A stretch of 8,965 nt of DNA from Chlamydiota bacterium (GTDB lineage Bacteria > Chlamydiota > Chlamydiia > Chlamydiales > Criblamydiaceae). A model generated the notes under the pieces. That model made no database searches. It saw only the letters and a program-made list of their open reading frames with translations, and was not told where the DNA came from. A program made the translations under genes and the position numbers. Shown piece by piece: positions 1-5,761 of the stretch. The stretch covers positions 1-8,965 of the forward strand of contig JAJFMC010000415.1 in assembly GCA_021772365.1 (NCBI GenBank). Reading direction: 5' to 3'. Within the stretch, counting starts at the first letter, position 1, and the number at the start of each line of letters is the position of its first letter.

Positions 1-2
1 CA

Positions 3-587
3 CCGGATGCTACAGCTATCCACAATATTACAGACGACATGGTTGCCGATGCTCCTGGTTTTTCCGTAGTGGGAAAACAGTTCATAGAATTTTGCGAGGG
101 TGATACAGTACTCATCGCTCACAATAATGACGGATTCGACATTCATTTTTTACGAGCTGAATATAAAAGAAACGACCTTGAAATGCCTCAATGGAATTTT
201 CTAGATTCTCTTAAGTGGGCTAGGCGATACCGTTCCGACCTCCCCCGTCACACCCTGCAATTTCTGCGTGAAATTTATGGGATTTCTGAAAACAATGCAC
301 ATAGGGCACTAGATGACGTTGTTGTACTCCACGAAATATTCCGCCTGATGATAGACGATCTCTGTATCGATGATGTTTTTGAACTGATGGGTAAGAGGCA
401 AGAAAAGCCGCCCACTCGAATGCCTTTTGGAAAGCATCAAGGAGAATTACTTAAGGATGTTCCTAAAAGTTACGTTAAATGGTTAGCTGGCAATGGGGCT
501 TTCGACAAACCAGACAATACCTTACTCAAAACAGCTTTCATTAATGCGGGAGTTTTAGATGAAGCTCAACTTGCCGGTGTATCGTGA
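3..587 (+). CDS. DnaQ-type 3'-5' exonuclease with C-terminal DUF3820-like domain (5' partial)
   Basis: The reading frame is open to the left edge, and the residues before the first ATG (39) already fit the family ('IHNITDDMVADAP', as in DnaQ/PolC epsilon-type exonucleases), so the gene starts upstream. The Exo I motif (DxE) is therefore outside the window. Counting from the Met at 39, Exo II is visible as AHNNDGFD (27-34) and Exo III as HRALDD (88-93, HxAxxD), which supports an active DEDDh-type metal-dependent exonuclease. After about residue 120 comes MPFGKHQG (128-135) followed by VPKSYVKWLA, the signature of the small DUF3820 domain, here fused to the nuclease. Its job is probably DNA proofreading or end trimming in the cytoplasm; the exact role cannot be told from sequence. 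The stop TGA lies inside the GTG start of the next gene, so the two are likely co-translated. The fusion domain's function is unknown to me. Confidence 0.88.
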   Translation, partial: PDATAIHNITDDMVADAPGFSVVGKQFIEFCEGDTVLIAHNNDGFDIHFLRAEYKRNDLEMPQWNFLDSLKWARRYRSDLPRHTLQFLREIYGISENNAHRALDDVVVLHEIFRLMIDDLCIDDVFELMGKRQEKPPTRMPFGKHQGELLKDVPKSYVKWLAGNGAFDKPDNTLLKTAFINAGVLDEAQLAGVS

Positions 588-1372
588 ACATTCTTATCGT
601 TGGCTGCGGTTATGTGGGGAAAGCGCTAATCCCGACACTGCAATCAATAGCCCCCAATATATCTGTGACAACTCGACAAACGGATAGAGTTGCTGAATTA
701 CGCAAAATGGCATCTGCTGTTCATGTGATCAGTTCGGCTTCTGACATAACAAAACTCGTCTTTGAACATGATGTCGTTATTTTTTCTGTAGGTGCAGACT
801 CCAGAGACAGCTATGAACAAGCATACTTAGCAAATGCTGAAGCTATTGTTGCTGGTCTTGAACAGTCTAACAAAAAACAACAAGTCATTTATACCAGCAG
901 CACTTCTGTCTATGGAGACCACGGTGGAGAATGGGTCGATGAGACCAGTGAGCTTAAGCCCATGACTAAGCAGGCGGAGATTTTAGTTAAAACAGAAGAA
1001 GCATTGTTAGACACAACTTCGTCCGATAAAAACATTTGCATATTTCGCTTAGGTGGAATCATTGGTCCAGGCCGCTCTATCGAAGAAAAAGTCATTAGAA
1101 ATGCCGGCGAAACATTTCCCGGTGATGGAATGAGCTATACTAACCTCTCCCCTCTTGAAGAGATTGTGGATGGTATTGGTTACGCAATAGAAAATCAGAT
1201 TGAAGGCGTCTTCAATCTTTGCATCGAAGAACACCTCCCGAGAAAAGACCTCTACGATAATATATGCCGCGATCGCAACTTACCATTCATCAAGTGGGAT
1301 TCTAATAAGATTAGCATTCACGGTGGTAATAAGAGGGTTTCTTCAAAAAAACTCCAGACATTGTGGCAGTAG
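584..1372 (+). CDS. YeeZ-like Rossmann-fold SDR family protein (putative NAD(P)-dependent epimerase)
   Basis: This 262-residue protein opens with a nucleotide-binding strand-loop, MNILIVGCGYVG (GxGxxG at 7-12), followed by the SDR motif TSSTSVYGDHGG (104-115), FRLGGIIGPGR (154-164) and a late 'VFNLC'. That set of motifs and the length match the E. coli YeeZ group of atypical extended SDRs. The usual YxxxK catalytic pair is not evident at its expected place after the SSTSVYG block; as far as I recall, YeeZ also lacks it, so this is a family trait and not damage. The start is GTG at 584: the Rossmann first strand begins there, and it overlaps the exonuclease stop by 4 bases, with no clear Shine-Dalgarno, so translation is probably coupled. 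No substrate is known for this group. It may be a housekeeping gene next to the polysaccharide locus and not part of the sugar pathway. Confidence 0.82.
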   Translation: MNILIVGCGYVGKALIPTLQSIAPNISVTTRQTDRVAELRKMASAVHVISSASDITKLVFEHDVVIFSVGADSRDSYEQAYLANAEAIVAGLEQSNKKQQVIYTSSTSVYGDHGGEWVDETSELKPMTKQAEILVKTEEALLDTTSSDKNICIFRLGGIIGPGRSIEEKVIRNAGETFPGDGMSYTNLSPLEEIVDGIGYAIENQIEGVFNLCIEEHLPRKDLYDNICRDRNLPFIKWDSNKISIHGGNKRVSSKKLQTLWQ

Positions 1373-1605
1373 TCATAAACACCGTAAGTTAATTCGCGCT
1401 AAGAAATCCCGATATTTACGTAAGAAGACACTGTGCCGTTCCACAATTTTATGATGTATTTTCCAAGAAGAATATCGTGGAACCTTGGAGTGACATAAAC
1501 TTCTTTTGTCTTTATTAAAGAACCATCTACCAAATTAAGTAGGAGACTGAATTTCAAGGGTATACGGGAATTTCTAAAGTCATCAACTTTTTAATTGATA
1601 AAATT
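1373..1605. other. Intergenic stretch without a recognisable gene
   Basis: I see no convincing coding sequence here. There is a 7-bp inverted repeat, GTTCCAC (1438-1444) and GTGGAAC (1477-1483), with a 32-base loop, and a small TCTTT-ATT-AAAGA dyad at 1509-1521; neither has a U-tract that would make it a clear terminator. A TAAAAT at 1599-1604 could be a -10 box placing a transcript start near 1611, at the foot of the hairpin that follows, but no good -35 is present. Confidence 0.4.
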
Positions 1606-1664
1606 TCATTGTCAGTCCTATAGTCAAACAAATGAAACTTTTTTTTACAAAGGACTGACGATGA
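1606..1664 (+). promoter_or_regulatory. Inverted repeat that would sequester the RBS and start codon of the gene at 1661
   Basis: GTCAGTCCT (1611-1619) is exactly complementary to AGGACTGAC (1651-1659). Pairing continues outward with a U-G wobble (1610/1660) and then UCAU (1606-1609) with AUGA (1661-1664), giving a 14-bp stem around a 31-base loop. The stem contains the Shine-Dalgarno core AGGA (1651-1654) and the AUG itself (1661-1663), so in mRNA the start would be closed. This could be a thermosensor, a ligand- or protein-controlled switch, or control by an upstream transcript. The loop contains an 8-codon reading frame, MKLFFTKD, from ATG 1632 to TGA 1656, which ends inside the stem but has no clear ribosome binding site. 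The pairing is read directly; the regulatory role is inference. Confidence 0.6.
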
Positions 1665-2533
1665 CCTTAATAGAGACTAGACAACAAATTTGGATGCCAG
1701 CTGAATCTGCTTCACTAGCACAAAAACTCGCCTGGAAAATGGTACAAGTTGATGCTAGCCGCGATGAAATTATGGCTCTTTTTTCGGATAAAGCGACGTT
1801 TATTTTCGATACTAAAGAAGGTCAAAAAGAGATGGACCGCAAACAATTTTCTCAAGAACTTCAACAAAGAAGTATCGAGAACATTGTCAATGTAGGATTT
1901 GGAAAACACACTTTTAAGCCGTGGAGTGAAAATCCAAATGTCATCATCTGGAAAATTGAAAACTATCAGGAAAGGCTTGGTAAAGGATACAAAGAGGATG
2001 GTCCTGGGTGGTATTTCTTAAAACAAAAGATCTTTTTGGAGTACACCGAAGAACATAACCAAATTAAAATATCGAAATTTACTTCTAAAGCTTCTGAAAA
2101 AATCAAACAATTGTCCAAAAAAACAGCCTTACCATTAACACAGTCTATGGTTCAAGAGCTCTCATTTCGATCTTTTCAAATCCCCCAGAAATCAGATGAA
2201 ATGGTTTATCAATTGTACGATCCTAAAGCGATTAGCTCTTATCCCGATGGAGGACGTTTTAATAGAGAAAAGTTTGCTAATCTAATGCAAAATAGCAATC
2301 AACGCGTCTTAAAAATTGGCAAACTGATCACATCATACCTCCCTGTAGAAGAAAATAGTAAACAGGTTGAATGGAATGTTGACGTTGTACAAAAAAAAGT
2401 GTTGACTGGTGAGAGAAAATTGAATGCTACTGTAAGAATTGAACAAAAAGCAATCATCACATTCACAGAAAATGTTGGAAAAGAGAAAATTATACTTCAG
2501 AATAATTATGCCACCGATCAACATGCTTTGTAA
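1661..2533 (+). CDS. Protein of unknown function with two apparent NTF2-like repeats
   Basis: I do not recognise this 290-residue protein. ATG 1661 is preferred because AAAGGA (1649-1654) lies 6 bases upstream; the frame is open further left, but no start there has such a site. There is no signal peptide or membrane segment, so it is probably cytoplasmic. The two halves look alike. In the first, 'LFSDKATFIF' (40-49), 'RKQFSQELQQRS' (60-71), 'NPNVIIWKI' (91-99) and 'QKIFLEYTE' (122-130) occur in order. In the second, 'LYDPKAISSY' (185-194), 'NREKFANLMQNS' (201-212), 'NSKQVEWNV' (232-240) and 'QKAIITFTE' (262-270) occur in the same order. The pattern, an acidic 'LF/Y.D..A' stretch, a helix and then alternating beta strands, fits the NTF2/SnoaL-like fold, but that is inference and no catalytic residue can be named. 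Translation may be limited by the hairpin over its start. It ends 28 bp from the convergent rfbG. Confidence 0.75.
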   Translation: MTLIETRQQIWMPAESASLAQKLAWKMVQVDASRDEIMALFSDKATFIFDTKEGQKEMDRKQFSQELQQRSIENIVNVGFGKHTFKPWSENPNVIIWKIENYQERLGKGYKEDGPGWYFLKQKIFLEYTEEHNQIKISKFTSKASEKIKQLSKKTALPLTQSMVQELSFRSFQIPQKSDEMVYQLYDPKAISSYPDGGRFNREKFANLMQNSNQRVLKIGKLITSYLPVEENSKQVEWNVDVVQKKVLTGERKLNATVRIEQKAIITFTENVGKEKIILQNNYATDQHAL

Positions 2534-2561
2534 GGTACCAAGCTAAGACCGTAATTAGGGG

Positions 2562-3662
2562 CTATTCTGTAATACAAAGGCTTTGTGTCCATGGGAGATT
2601 TTGCTTTAGTGCTTCATCGGTATATTGGTTGATTTGTTCTAGTGTGAAAGCATACATATCATTGCCGGATTGATAGGTTTTAAACCAATCCACAGTCTTA
2701 TCAACGGCTGTTGACCAGTCATACGTAGGGGTCCACTCTAATTCATGAGCGGCTTTGTCACCGTTTAAACGTAGGCATTTCATTTCCTTGTTACTTTCAC
2801 CATTACTTGTATCGAACCAGTCACCATCTCCCCATCGGCCTATAGCTCTTTCCACAATATTTTGGCAATTTGCTCCAGTTGAATCTTTAGGAGCAAAATT
2901 CCATGCTTCCGCAAATCGATCACCTTCACTCAGCATTTTGTGTCCCAGCCAAAGATAACCTGATAGAGGGTCTAGGACATGCATCCATGGTCGAACGCTT
3001 TTCGGGTTTCGTACTTGTACTGGTTGATTAGACATCAAAGCTTGTATTGTGTCGGGAAGTAATCTATTTTCCGAAAAGTCACCACCACCAATAACGTTTC
3101 CTGCTCTAGCTGACGCGACAACTACCCCTGAGGATGAGCAAAAAGATTTTCTATAGGATGCGACAGCAATCTCTGCCATAGCCTTACTCGCACTATAAGG
3201 GTCATGTCCTCCCAAACGATCATTTTCTCTGTATCCCCAAGACCATTCGTTATTCTCGTAGACTTTATCGGTTGTAATGATTAACGCTGCTGTTGTTTTG
3301 GGAGAATGCAGTGCGGTATCAAGAATATTTACTGTCCCCTGAACATTCACCTCAAAGGTTTCTACTGGATTTTCATAAGAATTTAACACAAGTGATTGAG
3401 CTGCAAAATGGATAACGAGATCTGGTGACTCATTTTTAAATACTTCAGATAGTCGTTCTCTATCTCTGACATCACCTAGGTAATGGTTGATCCTACCCGC
3501 TAAACCATTAATTTCAAAGAGGTTCGGCTGTGTTACTGGCTCAAGACTATAACCAACAACATCAACTCCAAGTTGAAGTAACCATGTTGTCAGCCACGCT
3601 CCTTTAAAGCCCGTGTGACCAGTTAACAATATTTTTTTATTGAGATACGACTCCTGAAACAT
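2562..3662 (-). CDS. rfbG: CDP-glucose 4,6-dehydratase
   Basis: The enzyme converts CDP-D-glucose to CDP-4-dehydro-6-deoxy-D-glucose in the cytoplasm, the entry point to CDP-linked deoxy sugars. The 366 residues are close to the usual length. Visible features are the N-terminal NAD site LLTGHTGFKGAWLT (12-25), HFAAQSLVLNSY (85-96), TTDKVYEN (130-137, with the dehydratase Asp-Lys pair), GGHDPYSASK (151-160, YxxxK) and GNVIGGGDF (188-196), followed by VRPWMHVLDPLSGYL. These are characteristic of RfbG, not of the dTDP-glucose dehydratase RmlB. The start is the ATG at 3662, with a weak purine-rich AAGAG upstream, and the first strand begins soon after. It is the only complete gene on the minus strand and is not flanked by its usual partner rfbF, so its CDP-glucose must come from a gene elsewhere. 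A palindrome and two TATAAT boxes on its strand lie just upstream. Confidence 0.95.
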   Translation of the reverse strand: MFQESYLNKKILLTGHTGFKGAWLTTWLLQLGVDVVGYSLEPVTQPNLFEINGLAGRINHYLGDVRDRERLSEVFKNESPDLVIHFAAQSLVLNSYENPVETFEVNVQGTVNILDTALHSPKTTAALIITTDKVYENNEWSWGYRENDRLGGHDPYSASKAMAEIAVASYRKSFCSSSGVVVASARAGNVIGGGDFSENRLLPDTIQALMSNQPVQVRNPKSVRPWMHVLDPLSGYLWLGHKMLSEGDRFAEAWNFAPKDSTGANCQNIVERAIGRWGDGDWFDTSNGESNKEMKCLRLNGDKAAHELEWTPTYDWSTAVDKTVDWFKTYQSGNDMYAFTLEQINQYTDEALKQNLPWTQSLCITE

Positions 3663-3682
3663 CTAATCACTCTTGGGTTTCG

Positions 3683-3736
3683 ATTATACCCAAACAACAT
3701 ACCTTCAAGTTGTTTGGGTGTGGATAACGAATTATA
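3683..3736 (-). promoter_or_regulatory. Possible rfbG promoter region (two TATAAT boxes on the minus strand)
   Basis: Read on the minus strand, TATAAT occurs at 3736-3731 and again at 3688-3683, both upstream of the rfbG ATG at 3662. Neither has a good -35: the first has only TTTATT at 17 bases, the second nothing close. The second box directly abuts the REP-like palindrome. Either could be the rfbG -10, but AT-rich DNA gives such matches by chance. Confidence 0.3.
3687..3720. repeat. REP-like palindrome, 11-bp perfect arms
   Basis: ACCCAAACAAC (3688-3698) and GTTGTTTGGGT (3709-3719) are exact inverted copies separated by a 10-base loop, with a further G-T wobble pair outside. There is no U-tract after it on either strand, so it is not a standard terminator. 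The right half, CTTCAAGTTGTTTGGGT, resembles a dispersed intergenic palindrome I recall from Vibrio, Photobacterium and Shewanella genomes; that recollection was not checked. It lies within 60 bases of the rfbG start, so it may also act in the rfbG leader or as an operator. Confidence 0.65.
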
Positions 3737-3764
3737 TGCCAATGCCCCTAGAAAATAAAGATCA

Positions 3765-3792
3765 TTGACACCTACGCCAATAAAAATATAAT
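3765..3792 (+). promoter_or_regulatory. Consensus sigma70 promoter for the gene run starting at 3985
   Basis: TTGACA (3765-3770) and TATAAT (3787-3792) both match the consensus at every base, with a 16-bp spacer. Transcription would start near 3799. It points towards the dehydrogenase at 3985 and is the best candidate promoter for it and perhaps the genes beyond. The present leader would be about 185 bases, most of it the palindromic element that follows. Confidence 0.75.
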
Positions 3793-3798
3793 CAATTT

Positions 3799-3966
3799 AG
3801 AGAGGGAGTTGCATAAATACTTGGGCTGTTTTCTAGACCTTTTTCGGCCTCGCTTTGGGCTTATTCTTGCAAACAACACATGGTTGGCTGCGCCCCCCGC
3901 CCCTTGCGAGCCAAAAAAAATCTCTAGAAAACAGCTTCAACTATTTTTGGAATACCCTCTATAGAC
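3799..3966. mobile_element. MITE-like palindromic element in the leader of the gene at 3985
   Basis: Nested inverted arms pair across this stretch: AGAGGG (3801-3806) with CCCTCT (3955-3960), AGTTG (3807-3811) with CAACT (3938-3942), GCTGTTTTCTAGA (3825-3837) with TCTAGAAAACAGC (3923-3935), TTTTT (3840-3844) with the A-run at 3913-3920, GG-CTCGC (3846-3853, one bulged C) with GCGAGCC (3906-3912), GGGC with GCCC, and a small inner hairpin. CAATTT flanks it directly on both sides (3793-3798 and 3967-3972) and may be a target-site duplication. It encodes no transposase. The centre is C-rich, unlike its surroundings. It is probably a non-autonomous insertion or other dispersed palindromic repeat; a structured leader RNA is the alternative. 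The precise borders are uncertain by a few bases. Confidence 0.55.
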
Positions 3967-3984
3967 CAATTTCAGGGGATGATA

Positions 3985-4953
3985 ATGAAAGTTGTATTTT
4001 ATGAAGCTTTTACAGAAGAAATCGAAATGTTACAAAAATTCCTCAACCCACAAATTGAGGCAGAGTATCGAGAAGGAACCATTCAATCATACCCGGAGAA
4101 AGCCCCTCCCTCTCACTTGATATCCATTCGAACCCAATCAATAATACCTACAGACTGGAGCGATAATCTCACAGGGATACTCACCAGAAGTACTGGTTTT
4201 GACCACTTAAAAAAATACCTTAGTGAATGTGAAAGAAAAGTATCATGCGGATATTTACCCGAATATTGCGCTAGAGCAGTAGCTGAACATGCTATTTTGA
4301 TGATTCTTTCTTTGCTAAAAAAAATCCGTAAACAAATGACACACTTTCAAACATTTAATCGCAACGGAATAACAGGTGGAGAATGCTATAAAAACAACCT
4401 TCTTGTCATTGGTATTGGAAAAATTGGACGAGAAATCACTCTTCTTGCTCAAGGAATAGGGATGAATGTAAGAGGTGTAGACCTAGAAGAGCGTGAAGAC
4501 ATCGTTACCTACGTGTCACTAGAAGAGGGGCTCGCGTTTGCTGACACAATCGTATGTGCTCTTCCCCTCACCCCATTGACAAATGGTCTGCTGAATTACA
4601 AAACGTTAAAAAACGTCAAAAAAGGGGCATTATTTATAAATATATCAAGAGGTGAGGTTTCACCAACTGAAGACCTAAACCGTTTAATTAACGAAGGAAT
4701 TCTTGGTGGTCTGGCGATGGATGTGTTTGAAGACGAGTATAATTTGGCTGCATCACTACAAAACACTCAGTTAAAGGAGTCTACAAAATACGAGCAACTC
4801 ATAAGTAAAATGAAAAATAACGAAAATGTGATATTTACACCTCACAACGCCTTTAACACTCTAGAAGGGCTCATTCGGAAATCAGAGTTGAGCGTACATT
4901 CTATTCACGAGTTTCTTAAAAATCAGGAATTTCCGTACAATTTACCAAAATGA
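3985..4953 (+). CDS. D-isomer-specific 2-hydroxyacid dehydrogenase (D-lactate dehydrogenase-like)
   Basis: The protein would reduce a 2-keto acid to a D-2-hydroxy acid with NAD(P)H, or the reverse, in the cytoplasm. Its 322 residues carry 'RSTGFDHL' (68-75), the dinucleotide loop VIGIGKIGRE (141-150), ISRGEV (220-225, with the substrate-binding Arg), MDVFEDE (245-251, the acidic catalytic segment) and TPHNAF (285-290, with the catalytic His). The stretch of about 35 residues between the last two motifs resembles the D-lactate dehydrogenase branch, not PGDH. The second of two closely spaced ATGs (3985) is chosen because AGGGG (3974-3978) is 6 bases upstream of it, while the ATG at 3979 abuts that site. 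A 2-hydroxyacid dehydrogenase inside a nucleotide-sugar cluster is unusual. It might make a D-hydroxyacyl substituent for the glycan, but the substrate cannot be read from the sequence. Its leader carries the palindromic element. Confidence 0.88.
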   Translation: MKVVFYEAFTEEIEMLQKFLNPQIEAEYREGTIQSYPEKAPPSHLISIRTQSIIPTDWSDNLTGILTRSTGFDHLKKYLSECERKVSCGYLPEYCARAVAEHAILMILSLLKKIRKQMTHFQTFNRNGITGGECYKNNLLVIGIGKIGREITLLAQGIGMNVRGVDLEEREDIVTYVSLEEGLAFADTIVCALPLTPLTNGLLNYKTLKNVKKGALFINISRGEVSPTEDLNRLINEGILGGLAMDVFEDEYNLAASLQNTQLKESTKYEQLISKMKNNENVIFTPHNAFNTLEGLIRKSELSVHSIHEFLKNQEFPYNLPK

Positions 4954-4954
4954 G

Positions 4955-5015
4955 TTCAAGTTGCAAAGAAAAGATTTATTTGCTATTAATAAGTTAATAG
5001 AGCCTTTTACTTGAA
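4955..5015. terminator. Nested AT-rich hairpin between the dehydrogenase and rfbC-like genes
   Basis: TTCAAGT (4955-4961) pairs with ACTTGAA (5009-5015), AAAAG (4969-4973) with CTTTT (5004-5008), and CTATTAA (4983-4989) with TTAATAG (4994-5000) around a TAAG loop. It begins directly after the TGA at 4951-4953, so it could end or attenuate the transcript. The stem is AT-rich and lacks a clean U-run after it, so termination is only a possibility. Confidence 0.3.
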
Positions 5016-5041
5016 TTTACCGCGACTACATTAATTATATT
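5011..5041 (+). promoter_or_regulatory. Weak candidate promoter for the rfbC-like gene
   Basis: TTGAAT (5011-5016) and TATATT (5036-5041) are spaced by 19 bp, longer than ideal, 67 bases before the ATG at 5108. The -35 overlaps the right arm of the hairpin. The 154-bp gap makes a separate promoter reasonable, but the match is modest. Confidence 0.25.
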
Positions 5042-5107
5042 TCACAAAACTTTTATAACAGCAATACTTTCAACACTTTAATCTCAAAAAAGGAAGGCGT
5101 CTGTTTT

Positions 5108-5761
5108 ATGAAAGTCCTAGAAGTTAAAACCCTAACAATTCCTGATGTCAAAGTCATTAAATTTGCTAGATTTAATGACCACAGAGGTTACTTCACGGAG
5201 CCTTATCGGAAAAGTGATTTGTTTCAACTACCTGAAACTGATTTTATGAGCGGATATGAATTTGTTCAAACGAACGAAAGTTTTTCTAAAAAAAACACCA
5301 TTAGAGGGTTGCACTTCCAGTGGAATCCGTTTATGGGTAAACTCGTTCGCACAGTGATGGGCCGTATGGTAGACCTCGTGTTAGACATACGTAAACACTC
5401 TCCTACATTTGGAAAAATAATTGCCTATGAGATGCCGAATGATCCAGAATCCTCTGTAAGTGAGTGGATATGGGTACCACCAGGCTTTGCTCATGGTAAT
5501 TTTTTTAGTGAGCCATCGCTCATTGAATATTTCTGCACTGGGGAATACTCTCCCGGTTGTGAAGCTGGTATTTCTCCTCTCTCTGAAGATATCGATTGGT
5601 CAGTTTGTGACCCCCTCTTGAAGGTTGAATTTGATGAAATAGCAAAATCACCGGTTATCACTGATAAGGACCGAGATGGATTTACTGTTGCAGGATGGAA
5701 TAGTGATGAACGATCCGAAATTTTTCAGTTTAATCACTTATGTGGAGTTAATGGAAGATGA
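5108..5761 (+). CDS. dTDP-4-dehydrorhamnose 3,5-epimerase family protein (RfbC/RmlC-like)
   Basis: A 217-residue cupin that would epimerise C3 and/or C5 of a nucleotide 4-keto-6-deoxyhexose. The family signatures are present: 'FNDHRGYFTE' (22-31), NTIRGLHFQ (63-71, with the catalytic His69), KLVRTVMGRMVDLVLDIR (78-95), 'SPTFG' (98-102), WVPPGFAHGNF (122-132) and GEYSP (145-149, with the position of the catalytic Tyr). It is somewhat longer than standard RmlC because of its C-terminal tail. The start is the ATG at 5108, with AGGAAGG (5091-5097) 10 bases before it. No RmlA or RmlB (dTDP-glucose enzymes) is nearby, whereas a CDP-glucose dehydratase is, so the true substrate may be CDP-linked; that is why I withhold the symbol. 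Its stop overlaps the start of the next gene as ATGA, indicating coupled translation with the reductase. Confidence 0.9.
   Translation: MKVLEVKTLTIPDVKVIKFARFNDHRGYFTEPYRKSDLFQLPETDFMSGYEFVQTNESFSKKNTIRGLHFQWNPFMGKLVRTVMGRMVDLVLDIRKHSPTFGKIIAYEMPNDPESSVSEWIWVPPGFAHGNFFSEPSLIEYFCTGEYSPGCEAGISPLSEDIDWSVCDPLLKVEFDEIAKSPVITDKDRDGFTVAGWNSDERSEIFQFNHLCGVNGR

Noticed and set aside
1269..1276. GCGATCGC octamer, as in the cyanobacterial HIP1 repeat
   Set aside because: I noticed only this one copy, inside a coding sequence; HIP1 genomes would show several per window.
1200..1454. Open frame overlapping the end of the YeeZ-like gene
   Set aside because: It lies in another frame of a well-supported gene and has no family features or RBS.
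1438..1483. 7-bp inverted repeat GTTCCAC / GTGGAAC as a terminator for the YeeZ-like gene
   Set aside because: The loop is 32 bases and no U-tract follows, so it is too weak to call.
1595..1660. Upstream extension of the unknown gene by 22 codons
   Set aside because: The ATG at 1661 has a well-placed AAAGGA, while the extension crosses the inverted repeat and lacks a ribosome binding site.
3801..3960. Possible integron attC site (imperfect palindrome of similar size with bulged bases)
   Set aside because: The required RYYYAAC and GTTRRRY core sites are not at the ends on either strand, and no cassette-like array or integrase is present.
3809..3964. A 51-codon open frame from TTG 3809 with a GAGGG site just before it
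   Set aside because: It runs through both arms of the palindromic element, so its openness follows from the repeat. The product is rich in low-complexity residues and has no recognisable domain.
3663..3984. JUMPstart/ops element, often found before O-antigen operons
   Set aside because: No GGCGGTAG-type ops core was found on either strand of this region.
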